The position numbers were made by a program, and so were the translations under genes. Shown in pieces: positions 46,859-58,300 of a stretch of 64,000 nt of DNA. A model generated the notes under the pieces. That model saw only the letters and a program-made list of their open reading frames with translations. It had not been told where the DNA came from and did not search any database. Position 1 is the stretch's first letter, and every line of letters starts with the position of its first letter. This DNA is from Tretioscincus oriximinensis (Eukaryota; Chordata; Lepidosauria; Squamata; Gymnophthalmidae). The DNA lies in assembly GCA_022410635.1 (NCBI GenBank), contig JAJVDF010000417.1:1081926-1145925 (forward strand). The letters are read 5' to 3'.

Positions 46859-47279
46859 GGTGTGTCCAGATCCACAACACTGTAGTGATGATAATGAACA
46901 CCATTATGCCATGGTGACAGTTCTGCTGCTCTCCACAACACTGTGGCACCAGTGGCAAGACATCTGGACATCTGGGAAACTGTCACCACGTGTGTGTCTT
47001 TTATGCAGGGGTGCTACACCTAATTCCTGGATCTGCATCACTTTCACGCATGCAGTGNTAGTACTGCAGTCTTAGATTGGCTGGAGAGCAGTATAGATCA
47101 GTTTATAGACCAAAAGTGAGTTTTCTGGAAATGCTAAAAGGAAAATCTTGTCATTTTGCCAATGTGTTTTCTCTCTCTCTTTGAAAATGGTCTGAAAATG
47201 GATTGAAATTTAGGCGCTGGTCTTCCTGTTATTATTTGCTTTGTTGCTGACTCCTCTCCCTCACTGAGGCCCTGGTCAC

Positions 47280-47450
47280 ATTTGATTTATTTATATTTAT
47301 ATGCCTCCACATACCCAAAAGTCTCAGGGTGGCCAACAATAAAATATCAATAAAAATTAACGAATTAAAAACAGTATAAAAACAATATCTAAAAGTGGTG
47401 ACAAAAATGAACATTCTCTTCAGCCAAAGGCCAGGTGAAAGAGGTGCGTN
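47280..47450 (-). mobile_element. L2 3' end fragment
   Basis: The complement reads CTCTTTCACCTGGCCTTTGG, CTGAAGAGAATGTTCAT and GGCCACCCTGAGACTTTTGG before an (AAATA)-type tail, as at 23240-23380. Confidence 0.7.
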
Positions 47451-47536
47451 GTTTGTTTTAATCCACCTTCAGTCCACCAATAGATTGGCAAAGTGAATAG
47501 TAATTTTATTTGCATATGTTCTAAAACAATTATGTC

Positions 47537-47746
47537 TCTGTTTCAAAGTGGACTGCGGGTGAAACTTGGGTATGACAAGAGCACTTAAGTTTTCAATTGG
47601 AGAGGGGCTCTCCCGTTTTTCACTTTGCTACTGATTCTGTCTCTGTCTCAAAGTGGACTAAGGGTGAAACTTGGGTATGACAAGGGCACTTAAGTTTGCA
47701 ATTGGAGCGGGGCTCTCCCATTTTTCACTTTGCTACTGATTTGACT
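47537..47746 (+). repeat. 105-bp tandem duplication, two units
   Basis: The units at about 47537-47641 and 47642-47746 have a period of exactly 105 bp. Both contain CAAAGTGGACT, GGGTGAAACTTGGGTATGAC and TTTTTCACTTTGCTACTGAT. They differ at only a few positions, with no indel. Confidence 0.9.
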
Positions 47747-47849
47747 CCCTAAGCAGGGAATTGATTATACCCATGCCTCTGAGCCCCCTCCGGTGTCTTT
47801 CTTCACTGTCCCACCTACTTTCCAGGCTGCTTCTTGTCCTGAGGCCAAA

Positions 47850-48000
47850 TCTTCACAAAATGGCTGCTCTGACTTATAGCGAATGAGGGCAATGCTTCAT
47901 AAAATGGAGGGCAAAACTTCACAAAATGGCTTCCCCATTGACTTAAAACACTTTGCGCCTTCCCCATTGGCTTAAAATCCCCCGTCTGAATGGGACAGTC
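47850..48000. repeat. degenerate short repeats (ACAAAATGG type)
   Basis: CTTCACAAAATGGC occurs at about 47849 and 47927, with a related CTTCATAAAATGGA between them. CCCCATTGACTTAAAA/CCCCATTGGCTTAAAA follow at 47935 and 47962. Decayed minisatellite-like DNA. Confidence 0.6.
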
Positions 48001-50369
48001 AATGCCATTGGTCAGAGTTAGTGACCTGACCTGGCTTTAACTGACCTGTTTAATTACAGTATAATACTAGTGAAATAAGCCCAATGCATGACTATAATGA
48101 AACAGGCTCTAGCAGAAATTTTGGGAATAGAGAGGTGGGTACGGAACAGGTGCTTCAGTTCCTCTGTTATCCTTGTGTACAAGGTGTCACTCCCACNCTT
48201 TCCACTGTATTAACATACAGATGTAATTTCACTTATCAGNTCTAAGCTGTTCTAAGATTATTGCCTATTTCTAGGTACAATCATGCAATGTATAACTTCC
48301 CCAGAACTTCTGATAATGGAGGGAAGAAACATACTAGGANAAGAGTGATGGACTTTTTAATCAAATTTGCCATTGTTGCAAATAATCTAACATGGATTAT
48401 GTGTGTGTGTGCACATTCATATACTTAAAGATGTACACATATACATGCTGCTTATGAAAAAATGTTATAAAAAATAAAACATTATATAATTGCATGTAAC
48501 ATATTCATATAATGCCAAATTAAAAAATGTAATTATTTTAATTTGTTTTATAGATTCTATTAGCATTTTTATCCCTAGTAGATACAACTTTGGGGTGTTG
48601 TTACTGTAAATTATATTTATTTCCTTTAGGATTTAGATTATTTCCCTATTTATCAGAATTAGAGCTATTATGCAGACTATTCCTCATTATGTGCCTAATT
48701 AATTCACAGTATTAAAAATTCATCATACTTTGTTCAGATCAGGCAAGCCAAAATCTTTTAATTTCACTGTGCTCAGAAGATTAATTCTTTTTCTGCTACT
48801 GTAAGGGATAATAATTTATTCATATTATCCAATCAATCAGAAATCTTCACTTTTAACTCCCCTCCCCCACTTTGTTTTACTGAATAAAAGCCTCAAAATA
48901 ATTGTTTTACTGATTTTTTTCTAGCCTTGTTTGTCCCTCAGCTTGACTGAAATATTATCATGCTATGAATATTTTTTTCTGCTTTCTTTGGAATTGTATT
49001 CTNGTGTTCTTCATTCATTCTTCTACTTTCCTTTCCTCTAACCAGCTCCTTACAAGGTGTTCAATCATGATTATGTGTACACTTCTTAACTATTGTTATG
49101 TAAAGTATATTGACACACACAAACAATAAAGGAAAGAATTTCAGATAACTATGTCAGGTCAAAAATGTAGCTTAACTCTGTTTTCCACTGATTTATGCTC
49201 TGTATTTCCTTTTTTCTAGCTGATACTTCTGCAAATGCACAACTGAAAAAGAATATGTTCCTAGAGCTCTGGAAAAATGGAGGGAGAAACATTTTTGGGG
49301 AGAGGAACAATTGTGCAGCTTCCTATGGACAATCACAGAAGCAGATTAAAATAATTGGAGAGCTTTCCTAAGTGGTATGCTGATTTTTTGAAAAGTCTCT
49401 TTTAAAGAAAGTGGAAAATGTCAGTCTATTTTGACTACCCACCTTCTTCCCCATATACCCTCAGCTTAGGAGTGCATACAAAAATCCAAATCCCTGGTCC
49501 CATATTGCAAAGCAAACAAATAAATAAATATTAAAAATGAGATTAGTGTTCCAAAGAGGGCTCAGACCTGTAATAATGCAAATATTCTTAAGTCTACTTT
49601 CAGGATCCATTCTGATATCATTTTTAAATAAAAGCAAAAATGGTTTCAGTTCTCACCGGGCCAGCTTTCCTTTTATTTAGCTGAACTAGTCTAACTGTTT
49701 TGGTGTGTGCTAGACCAGCATTTATTTTGCCATTCTTGAAGTTCTGAGAAATTTTCTGTCTAAAGTGAACTAAAAGAAGACTAAAAACAGACTATTANCT
49801 AAGTTATTTCAAGTCTTAGTCCATGTGGAACTCTAGCCCCATTTTTTAACAGTGTGAGTACACAAAAGATGCTTATTTGGGGTAGTTAGAAAGACACTTA
49901 GGTTCCATGTTGCCTAATTGTAAGATTCTGGGCNGTGCTAGAAGGAACCCTCTTTGTCTCTTTGGTTCAAGGGGAGGCATGTCCAACTTCTGGTACCAGC
50001 AGTGTGNAAAGCTTGGTCCAGTGGTGATGATAGTGCAAGTGGCATGCTTATGGAATCAACATGTGAGGCTACACTATGGAGACACCAATTGTTTTGAACA
50101 GTTTAAAATTCTGTGTCAGAATGAGTCATAATGTATTATCTCTTAGTGTTATGACATAAAAAAGTCTGACCCTTATACCAGGTAGGCATGAGACAATATT
50201 ACATATAGCAAAAACCTATTGCTGTATATTAAAGGCCATTCCATGCATCAGGATCCTATCTCTTCTGCTGTATGNTTATCAGAGTAATAAACAAACTCAA
50301 TTTAGTGATTTGTTTCTGAAGGATGTTTAGTCTGCAAAAATGAAAGCAGAGAGAATACATGTTAGCTGT
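48001..50369. other. repeat-poor AT-rich DNA without recognised genes
   Basis: No transposon is recognised here, unlike most of the window. Around 48540-48840 there are several TAATTA/ATTAAT words. Whether any of it is conserved cannot be judged from one sequence. Confidence 0.4.
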
Positions 50370-50665
50370 CTACAAATATCTGAAGGGTTGTCACAGTGCA
50401 GAAGAATCAGCTTTGTTGTTATTGGCACATGGAAAGACTAGAAACAATTGGCTAAAACTACAAGGCACATAGAAGAACTAGAAATAATGGGATGAAACTA
50501 CAAGGAAGTAGATATCAGGTTAGATATCAGAAAATGTTTTTTGACAGTAAGGATGATAAACCATGGAACAGGTTGCCATAAGAGGTGGTCAATTCTACTT
50601 CACTGGAAGTCTTCAAACAGAGGCTGGACAGCCATCTATCTGGTATTAGTGAATCCTAAAAAGTG
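50370..50665 (+). mobile_element. CR1-clade LINE C-terminal fragment
   Basis: It translates in pieces as a CR1-like C-terminus (LQGSRYQVRYQK-like, then a PWNRLP-equivalent, then TSLEVFKQRLDSHLSGISES). Same subtype as 17850-18030, and it ends at the stop near 50657. Confidence 0.6.
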
Positions 50666-50863
50666 GAAGGCTTATCCTAGTGAGGAGAACAGAAGGGAAG
50701 ACAAACTGTAGGAAACCAAATACAAGGTAATATGTGAAGAAAAAACATTGAGGAGCAGATTGCTAAGAATCTTGAAAGAAATAATAAGAACTTCTTCAAA
50801 TACATTAGAAATAGGGATCCTACCAGAAAGTGGTTGGATCACTAGACAGCAATGGAAAGAAGG

Positions 50864-50926
50864 GGATAATAACCGCCCTGAGACCTTTAGCTCTAGGGTG
50901 GTATAGAAATAAATAAATAAAATAAA
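50864..50926 (+). mobile_element. L2 3' tail nested in CR1
   Basis: AATAACCGCCCTGAGACCTT then TAGCTCTAGGGTGGTATAGA and (AAATA)n, ~60 bp. The CR1 reading on the left (NGKKGII-like) and right (KEDTEIAERLNDFF-like) would be continuous without it, so it inserted after the CR1 copy. Confidence 0.8.
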
Positions 50927-50984
50927 GGAGGACACGGAGATTGCAGAGAGGTTAAATGATTTTTTCCCCTCAGTTTTCACTAAA

Positions 50985-51593
50985 GTGGACAAAGAGTATA
51001 TACCTGCAAGGGAACTAGGATTTTCAGGAAGGGCATCAGAGAAATTGAACTGGTCAGAGATAACAAGGGAGGAGTTCCTTTCTAGCTTTAGTAAGCTGAA
51101 CATTAAGAAATCCCCAGGGTCAGATGGCATTTATCCCAGAATGCGTAAAAAAATTAAATGTGAAATTGCTGAACTTCTAGCCAAAACATTTAATGTTTCC
51201 TTAAGATCAGGCCCTATGCCAGNAGCTAATGTAACACCACTCTTCAAAACAGGATCNCAGGGTGATCCTGGAAATTATAGACCCATCAGTTTAACGTCAG
51301 TTGCAGGTAAAGTGCTTGAAACCATAATTAAGGACAAAATTACTAAACACATGGAGAAGGACGCATTGCTAAATGAAACTCAGCATGACTTCTGCAAAGG
51401 TAAATCATGCCTTTCAAACTTGTTAGAATTATTTGAGTGTGTTAACAAACATGTGGATAAAGGGCATCCATTTGATATTGTCTGTATGGTCTTTCAGAAG
51501 GCCTTTGATAAAGTCCCTCATCAAAGCCTCATAAAAAAGCTCTACAGTCATGNAATAAGGGGACAGCCCTTTCCTGGATTGAAAACTGTGTAA
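50985..51593 (+). pseudogene. CR1 reverse transcriptase fragment
   Basis: A 202-residue frame with the fingers and first catalytic region of a CR1-type RT. KSPGSDGIYPRM (about 43-54) is the SGPDGI-like motif, GNYRPISLTSVAGKVLETII is the RPIS motif, and VFQKAFDKVPHQSL carries the first catalytic Asp in AFD. LDFSKAFD of active copies has become MVFQKAFD. The frame ends at a stop in the palm, and the rest continues in other frames to 52420. Two codons contain 'n'. Confidence 0.85.
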
Positions 51594-52474
51594 AAAATAC
51601 AAAACAGAAGGTAGTAGTGAATGAACAGTTCTCTGGGTGGAAAAAGGTGAGAAGTGGAGTACCCCAGAGGTCTGTACCAGGAACTCTGCTTTTCAATATA
51701 ATCATAAATGTTCTGGACGCTGAGGTAAACAGTGAAGTAACCAAGTTTGCTGCCGATAGTAAACTGTTCAGGATAGTGGGAACTGAAAGTTATTATAAGG
51801 AGCTCCAGAGTGGTCTATTGAAATTGGGGGAGTGGGCAACAAAGTGGCAAATGCACTTCAACTTAAGCAAGTGCAAGGTCATGCATATTGGGGCAAAGAA
51901 CCGCAATTACCTCTAAAAACTAATGTGAACCAAGCTTTCCATAACAGATCAGGAAAAGGATCTTGGGGTGTTGGTGGACTGTTCAATGAAGTGGTCACCC
52001 TAGTGTGCAGCAGCAGCAAAAAAAGCAAATTCAATGTTAGAGATAATTAGGGGAGGAACTGGAAACAAGTCAGCAAGTTTTGTTTTGTCTCTTTATAAAT
52101 CTGTGGTGATGCCCGATTTGGAATACTGCATACAATTCTGGTCACCACATCTGACAAAAGATATTGTGGAACTAGAGAAGGTGCAGAAAAGAGCAACAAG
52201 AATGATCAAGGGACTGGAGAACTTCTTGTATGAAATCCAGCTACAACTTCTGGTCCTTTTCAGCCTTGAAAGACAACATTTGAGAGATGATCTGACTGAA
52301 GTGTATAAAATCATGCACTGGATAGATAAAGTGATTTTTCCTGTTCCAGGGTGCCCAGGAACAGGAACTGGNGTGCTCCGGCCCAATTCAGCAGGGCTCC
52401 TCTTATGTTCTTTTATAGAAATACTGATATCACAGATGCTTATGGACAATCATGAATAATATATTGGAAAAATA

Positions 52475-52610
52475 GCCATTGCTATCCTATTGCTACTGCT
52501 GCTGCAATTCTTGTTGTGTTGCTACAACAACTAGTACTACCATTACTGCTGTGTTACTACTACTTCTGCTATTACTATTACTACTACTGATGCTACTAAT
52601 ATATACTGCA
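52475..52610. repeat. degenerate trinucleotide tract
   Basis: CTA/CTG/ACT-type trinucleotides (TTACTACTACTTCTGCTATT and similar) for ~130 bp. Confidence 0.8.
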
Positions 52611-54005
52611 TTTGAAAAGTTTAATTATACCAATTTAATAAACAAACAAGGAGGCACAATAAAGGACAAATGATTTATCCAAAGCAAATATCAAGATTAA
52701 TATAAATACAGTATATCTACTGTAGCTTTTCTATTGATTATGCACCTTTAAATTCCAGATAAATCACACAATTATAGTACATGACTTTTTTTTAAAAAAA
52801 GTCATAATGCCAAGATTTTGATTTTATGCTTAATATTGTTAAGCAGTTTGCATCCCAGAATAAAAAACACCCATTCCTTTCCTTCATTAAAATTTGATTT
52901 TCATTTCTGCAGACATAGAGTTCCTCCAATCCTATGCAAGCATGGCATAAACAATTCATAATAACAGCATGTTCCAGCTGGGTATGTAATTTTGTAATAA
53001 GTAACAAATAAAAAGGGAACTTGTTTGTTGGCTTTCTTACACCATAATGTTTTGCCAATACTACCAATGTTAAATTATTTAATTGTATAACACACAGGAA
53101 GATAGTTTACTGCTTTACTTAAAATGAAGAAAGGACATGTATGGAATCTCTATTTAACAAACTGAGCCAGCAGGAAAACTCAATATCTATAAGACCCCCA
53201 CTATTACTGGCAGCAGGGACAAAATAAAAATAAAATATTCAAAGCACTGAGTTGAGATACAGAACTTTATGTTTTACCATCCAATCTAGTTTTCTGATGG
53301 AGCTATAAATTTCTTTCCTAAGTAATCAGATAATTCATTGGTTAAGGTCAGGGACAATTTTTCATCTGTACTACACAAAAAGTTAAGAGCAGAGTCCCCC
53401 CCCCTCCTTTTTTCTCCTTTATGCTAATGCCTAATAATCTAATTTGAGACAACTCAGTTCATTATCTGCATGGGACTAGTGATAATCCAGAAGAAATTAG
53501 TACTAGTTAACTAATCCTGTAGACCTCTTTAATCAATGCTGCATCGGTACCAGTGCTGTGTGTTCTACGTTAAATAGCAGTATGTCCATATGTAGATCAG
53601 ATCTCAATGAGCANGGGTGTGATTGCATGGGGTTTGCATCAACTTTGTATTATAAAACATGTTGTTTCAGATCTAACACTGCCCCACCTGTTTATTGCAT
53701 GTATATGTTTCTACAGCTAATCTAAGTCAAAGCAAATCCTAATATGTATTTCCCATGGTAATATGTTCACTGAAAGTGTTGACATTACTTTACAACCAAT
53801 ACGATCAAAGAATGGCTCAAATTGTTCAAGTCAAATAAACTTAGTCAGTAAAGATATTTTTATTCCTGGATTTTAATGCTTTATTTCATGTCTTATGTAT
53901 AAAAGAATAGAAACAAATGTTAGAATATGTCACTCCTTGACATTTCCAGCAGGAAAACTCTTTTTTAAAACAATTTTGTTTTTGCCAGAGCCTCCTAGTG
54001 CTGCT
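52611..54005. other. no recognised feature
   Basis: AT-rich. C run at 53397-53405. Nothing else. Confidence 0.45.
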
Positions 54006-54007
54006 GC

Positions 54008-54056
54008 TATGAATAATAATAACAATAACAACAACAACAACAATAATAATAATTTA
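54008..54056. repeat. (AAT/AAC)n microsatellite
   Basis: AATAATAATAACAATAACAA followed by (CAA)n and (TAA)n, ~49 bp. Confidence 0.9.
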
Positions 54057-54060
54057 TTTT

Positions 54061-55122
54061 TCAGCCTTTAAGTGCTAGCACTGGTTGCCAGAGCCTCTTA
54101 AAAGTGCTGTGTTTTCAAAATAATTATTTTTACTAGTGAGAGGGTGCTGCTCCCCCCCCCAATTTCTTTGGCCATGAGTTGCGGCCCCTGTTGCCCTCCC
54201 CCTAAATCCGGNTGTGCCGCAGCTGTCAGGCAATATGTATGTGCAGAAAATAGAAGCTGTCTCAGATTAGAATTGGGAAGGCATATGTTCAAATCTTTAT
54301 TCATCCTCAAAGTTCATTGTATGACAATATGCTTGTCACTTTTCATAATAAAAAACACTTTTCATACAGACTTTTTTTCATTTGTAAATATTGTTTTGGG
54401 TCAGGCCAGGCCAACCCGGTAAATAATAAGCAGCTTATCCCAAGCCATACAGGGTGTTCACATCATCCACCACAACCCAACCCTTACCATTGTTTCTTAA
54501 AACATCTAGAGTCGGTGGAGAATCTCAAAGGATGTGACATTTGTAGTCAGTCTTTTTAGTTTACAGCTTAGATCGGTTGATGTGGAACTACTTCTGTCCT
54601 GTTTCATGAAATACTGCCAAATGGATGCCCAGTAGAATACCAAATCATGGAACTAGATCATCCACATGTCTTCATGTTCCAATATAGCTGGACTATAGTT
54701 ATGGTAAGTAGACAATGTGGATAAAACCTGATGGACAGTATACTGGCCACCACACTATCCAATGAAGAAAGGCTCAAAGTTGTTAAGCTAAGATGTTGAT
54801 TACTTGCAACATTTTCTGTGTCTTCATATACAAAACTGCTGAAGACAAATGGTGCAGTATAAAGATAAATAGCATATATAAAACAAATAAAGTCCCTGCT
54901 CCAAAATGCAATACATATTCTACAGTTATTCTAGATTGTACAGGAGCTTGTTTTTTTTGCCAGACTGCAAAAAGAAAAGAAAAAGAAAAATGTTTGTGTA
55001 GAAAATGTTACCAGAGACAGTTGACAACATATCAAAATCAGCATTCAAGTACCAAGAAAAGAAGCTTGGAAAACATACATGTACAATAAGTGAAAGATAA
55101 AATTGTGTACCAGATTGCAGTC
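54061..55122. other. no recognised gene
   Basis: C run at 54152-54161. ATCCACATGTCT and AGACAATGTGGAT (54661-54722) form a small imperfect hairpin. Confidence 0.4.
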
Positions 55123-55125
55123 TTA

Positions 55126-55307
55126 GGCCCTGTTCACATGGAGTCTTATTCTAACTAACATCTCATGACAGACCTTGGCCATGCACATGCCAGTGTAGAC
55201 TACAGAAGGCTCCATTCAGGTCATGCCTTAGTCTACATTAGCATGTGGATGGCAGGCACCTATTCCAAGGTACAGCCCTGGATAAGGATCCATGTGGACA
55301 GGGCCTT
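55126..55307. mobile_element. MITE with GGCCCTGTTCACATGGA ends, TTA-flanked
   Basis: The left end GGCCCTGTTCACATGGA is complementary to the right end TCCATGTGGACAGGGCC with one mismatch. TTA flanks the element on both sides (just before 55126 and just after 55307). A TWA trinucleotide duplication is typical of PIF/Harbinger transposons. Internally, GTCTACATTAGCATGTGGA and GCACATGCCAGTGTAGAC-type words pair partly. No ORF. Confidence 0.75.
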
Positions 55308-56646
55308 AATGTTCAAAAATTCTTCAAACAGCTCTTGATTCAAGATNGCAGCTCTGCTGCTGTTGGCATTTTTTCAAGAAGACTTTTGTATATTTGAGCA
55401 TTCCCATGATCGCTGTTAGTTTTGAATTGGATTATGCTGCTTCAATTTTTATAGTGATAGCAATCTGCTATCACACTTCAATGGCATGAGTGTTGCAGAA
55501 CCNAATGGCAATCAATTGTCACATGGTTCGGCAATGGTTCTGCCATTGCAGTATAAAGAATTTATTAATCCACACTTAATATAATAGTGGGGGAAATTAA
55601 CTGATATCCCTTCTCCCTGATATAGCATAATTCCAGCAGTATGCATGCTTCCACCTTGAAAACAGCAACCACACATGCATAAATAACATCATTCTGGGTG
55701 GAAGGCTTTTGATATGGTCAAAAGACCAATGAATAAAAGCAACCACAGTCACATGATGGAAGGTAGATTGCTACTACCATCAATTAAAATATTCTACATC
55801 AGATTTATAGAATGTACTAAACATTTTAATTTCAGACACTAAATAGATGCTGCTCATACGTTTGCTGTTAAATTTCTTTAGTCCTGAATCACGAGCTTAA
55901 TCTAAGTCTGTTAGTTTGGGATTTTTTACTGATTTATTCCAGAAAATTTAAAGTAGAAAAGAAACAACAACAACAAAATATTAAAGTATTTTTCAGTTCT
56001 GAAAAAGGTCTAAAATAGATTTGTGATTAGGACTTTGTTATCCAATTTCCCTTTAAGGAGCTATTTTGTTCTTCTAATTCAGCTTNAAAGAGCAAAATTT
56101 CACACTTTGCTGCTGAATTCTTCAGGTGCAATACTTTTTTTTATGCCATATTGCATTGTTTTCAGATAATCACTAATGCAATCAAGATTGGAAAGAAAGG
56201 ACATATTAAGAAAGAGATTAAAAATATGCCATCATTTTTCTTTCATGTGAATATGCTGAAATTTCTATCAGATGGCCACCATCTGGAGCTTTTTATGCTT
56301 GTACCCTCCAAGGGCACAGTCACACATGTGCTTTAAAAACCATCTTCAATCCTGAAGGACTGGACTCTGAAAAACAAACCACACACACAAACAAACACAA
56401 AACCTAGTTCTCAGTCAAGTAAAACAAATTGCTTTGTTGAAATTTTTTTAATATTAATACAGAACATATATTCAGAATATTCAATTTTCTTCCAAATGGA
56501 TTACTCATTTATGGAATATTTTAGAGTCCAAAGAAGAATTAAACCTTCATTAATGTTTAAGAAATACACTCATAATACACTACTAATTGTACAAATCAGG
56601 ACAGCACTAAAAGTACATTCACATNGCTGCACAATACACATTATAA
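55308..56646. other. no recognised gene
   Basis: AT-rich; nothing recognised. Confidence 0.45.
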
Positions 56647-56648
56647 TA

Positions 56649-56828
56649 GGTTGACCAGATGACCCCTTTTTTAGTGTGGCGGGGTGCTGGGAACCCAGTT
56701 TTGGGGTGTCTCCCAGTTTTTGCTAAGGATTTTTTTTTCAATTTTTTTTTCCTCAGCAAAAAATGGGAGGCACCACAAAACTGGGTTTCCCCCCNCNCNC
56801 ACCAAGAAAAGGGGTCATCTGGTCAGCC
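56649..56828. mobile_element. hairpin MITE, 'GACCAGATGACC' family, copy 2 (complete)
   Basis: The ends GGTTGACCAGATGACCCC and GGGGTCATCTGGTCAGCC are complementary. Next come AACCCAGTTTTGGGGTGTCT / GGAGGCACCACAAAACTGGG, then a loop of A/T runs. TA flanks both ends. No ORF. Confidence 0.8.
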
Positions 56829-57844
56829 TAATCATACAATACCTGTATAGANTGCCATGAGGTACTTAAACATAGTCCCAAGGCTCATGACCCAGAAGGA
56901 GAAAGGTAANGCTTTTCTTTGCATGAATTTACCTAATCCCTCCTACGAAGCCCTGCTGTAAATCATAGCTTGTGAGTCTGATCTGCATTCCCNTTTTCAT
57001 TGGTTTTGACTCCCTTTCTCGGTATGCTTGCATTGTAAGGGGAAATAAATTATTTTTAAATTGTCTGAATGGTGTGTGAAACTTTTATTCACCAATCACT
57101 TCCTCTTCATGAGGGAAAAGCAGCAATCCTGCTGCAGCAAGGGAGGAACAAGATCATGAGGAAAGATGGTCTCAGTAACTCTTGCAGATGACATCTACCT
57201 GGCATGTTATGGTACTATATAGCAAGGGACTGCATTAAAAAAGCTGCAGAGAAGTTCTAGCCAGAAAAATCGCTTTGACAGCTCTCACTAGTTCTAGAAC
57301 AGCTGGATTACTGCAAATGTTTTTAATCACACTTTTATAATGTGAAACAAACATGTGGATGAACCCCAAGAATTTAGCAATTTAGGATCATGACATACAG
57401 CTAAATAATATAAAATATGTTATGAAATACATAAAGAAGCTGGCATTATCCTTACTAGAAAAAATTGCCACAATAAAAACGTTTGTACTTCTTTTTCTCT
57501 TTTTTAACCAGAAATTTTGCTCTTATTTCAGGTGCTCCCAATAACACCTGTAAACCTCATCTTCAAAGAAATGAATTCAGTAATAACCAAGTATTTATTT
57601 GGACCTTAAAAAACCATAATTAAGGAAAATGACAACCTAAACCCATATAACATTATAGGCAGTGACATAGTAGCAATGCAAATGGCATGGAAACGTGGTA
57701 GGTGCACATTTAATACCTAGACTCTCCTCAGAAATAAGCAAACTTCGTAAAACCATGCTTTGATTCTGTTTCAGATTCATCATTTTTCTCTTTGAAAAGC
57801 CTTCTTGATATGTATTTAACCCTATATTGAAGTAGATCAAACAT
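56829..57844. other. no recognised gene
   Basis: AT-rich; nothing recognised. Confidence 0.45.
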
Positions 57845-57846
57845 AT

Positions 57847-57906
57847 TGCTCACCAACCTGAGATCTTTGAGTATAAGGTCGGGGTATAAAAATAAATAAA
57901 TAAATA
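57847..57906 (+). mobile_element. L2 3' tail only
   Basis: CACCAACCTGAGATCTTTGA then GTATAAGGTCGGGGTATAAA and (AAATA)n, immediately left of the mariner MITE. Confidence 0.6.
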
Positions 57907-57921
57907 TTAGAATTATATATA

Positions 57922-58112
57922 CAGGGTGCTTCAAAAAATGTATACACACTTTGAAGGCTAATTTGAACAGTATTAACATTTGTTATTTACGTTTTATTTA
58001 CATTGGACTTTAATCTTTCTAATTTCCTGAAATTTAACTTTGTAGAACAGTAGAACAGTAAATAAATTTTCTATGGAAGTTCACACTGTGTATACATTTT
58101 TGAAGCACCCTG
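57922..58112 (-). mobile_element. mariner-type MITE, copy B
   Basis: 191 bp with ends CAGGGTGCTTCAAAAAATGT and ACATTTTTGAAGCACCCTG, TA on both sides (57920-57921, 58113-58114). Read on the minus strand it follows copy A (1426-1627) closely across its length. The differences are a short internal replacement near the left end and an 8-base duplication of ACAGTAGA type near 58045. Confidence 0.85.
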
Positions 58113-58186
58113 TATATCAGAATTATAACATAAGTAAGTGTTAATTAAATGGTTGCCATTATAATGCCTGAGAATGAAGACGGTCA

Positions 58187-58217
58187 TCAAAATTCTTCTT
58201 CCTCCTCCTCTTTTTCC

Positions 58218-58249
<32 letters not shown>

Positions 58250-58300
58250 TTCCTCCTCCTCTTCCTCCTCCTCTTCTACCCCTCTCCTTCTCCTCCTCTT
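58187..58300. repeat. polypyrimidine (TTC/TCC)n tract
   Basis: About 110 bases of almost pure C/T on the plus strand with mixed TTC and TCC units. The poly-Ser and poly-Glu ORFs here are artefacts of it. Confidence 0.95.

Larger units (their letters stand above)
50666..52425 (+). mobile_element. CR1-clade LINE with a nested L2 tail (decayed)
   Basis: It covers the connector, RT and 3' end. RT pieces are NIKKSPGSDGIYPRM, GNYRPISLTSVAGKVLETII, FDIVCMVFQKAFDKVPHQSL, SGVPQRSVPGTLLF, then FAADSKLF (about 51746) where active CR1 has FADDTKL-like, so one catalytic aspartate is lost. Later come EWATKWQMHFNLSKCKVMHI, RGGTGNKSASFVLSLYKSVV and KRATRMIKGLENFLYEIQLQ. The end reads GGGCTCCTCTTATGTTCTTT. 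Frameshifts separate the RT pieces near 51590, 51900 and 52030. An L2 tail interrupts it at 50864-50926. Confidence 0.85.
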
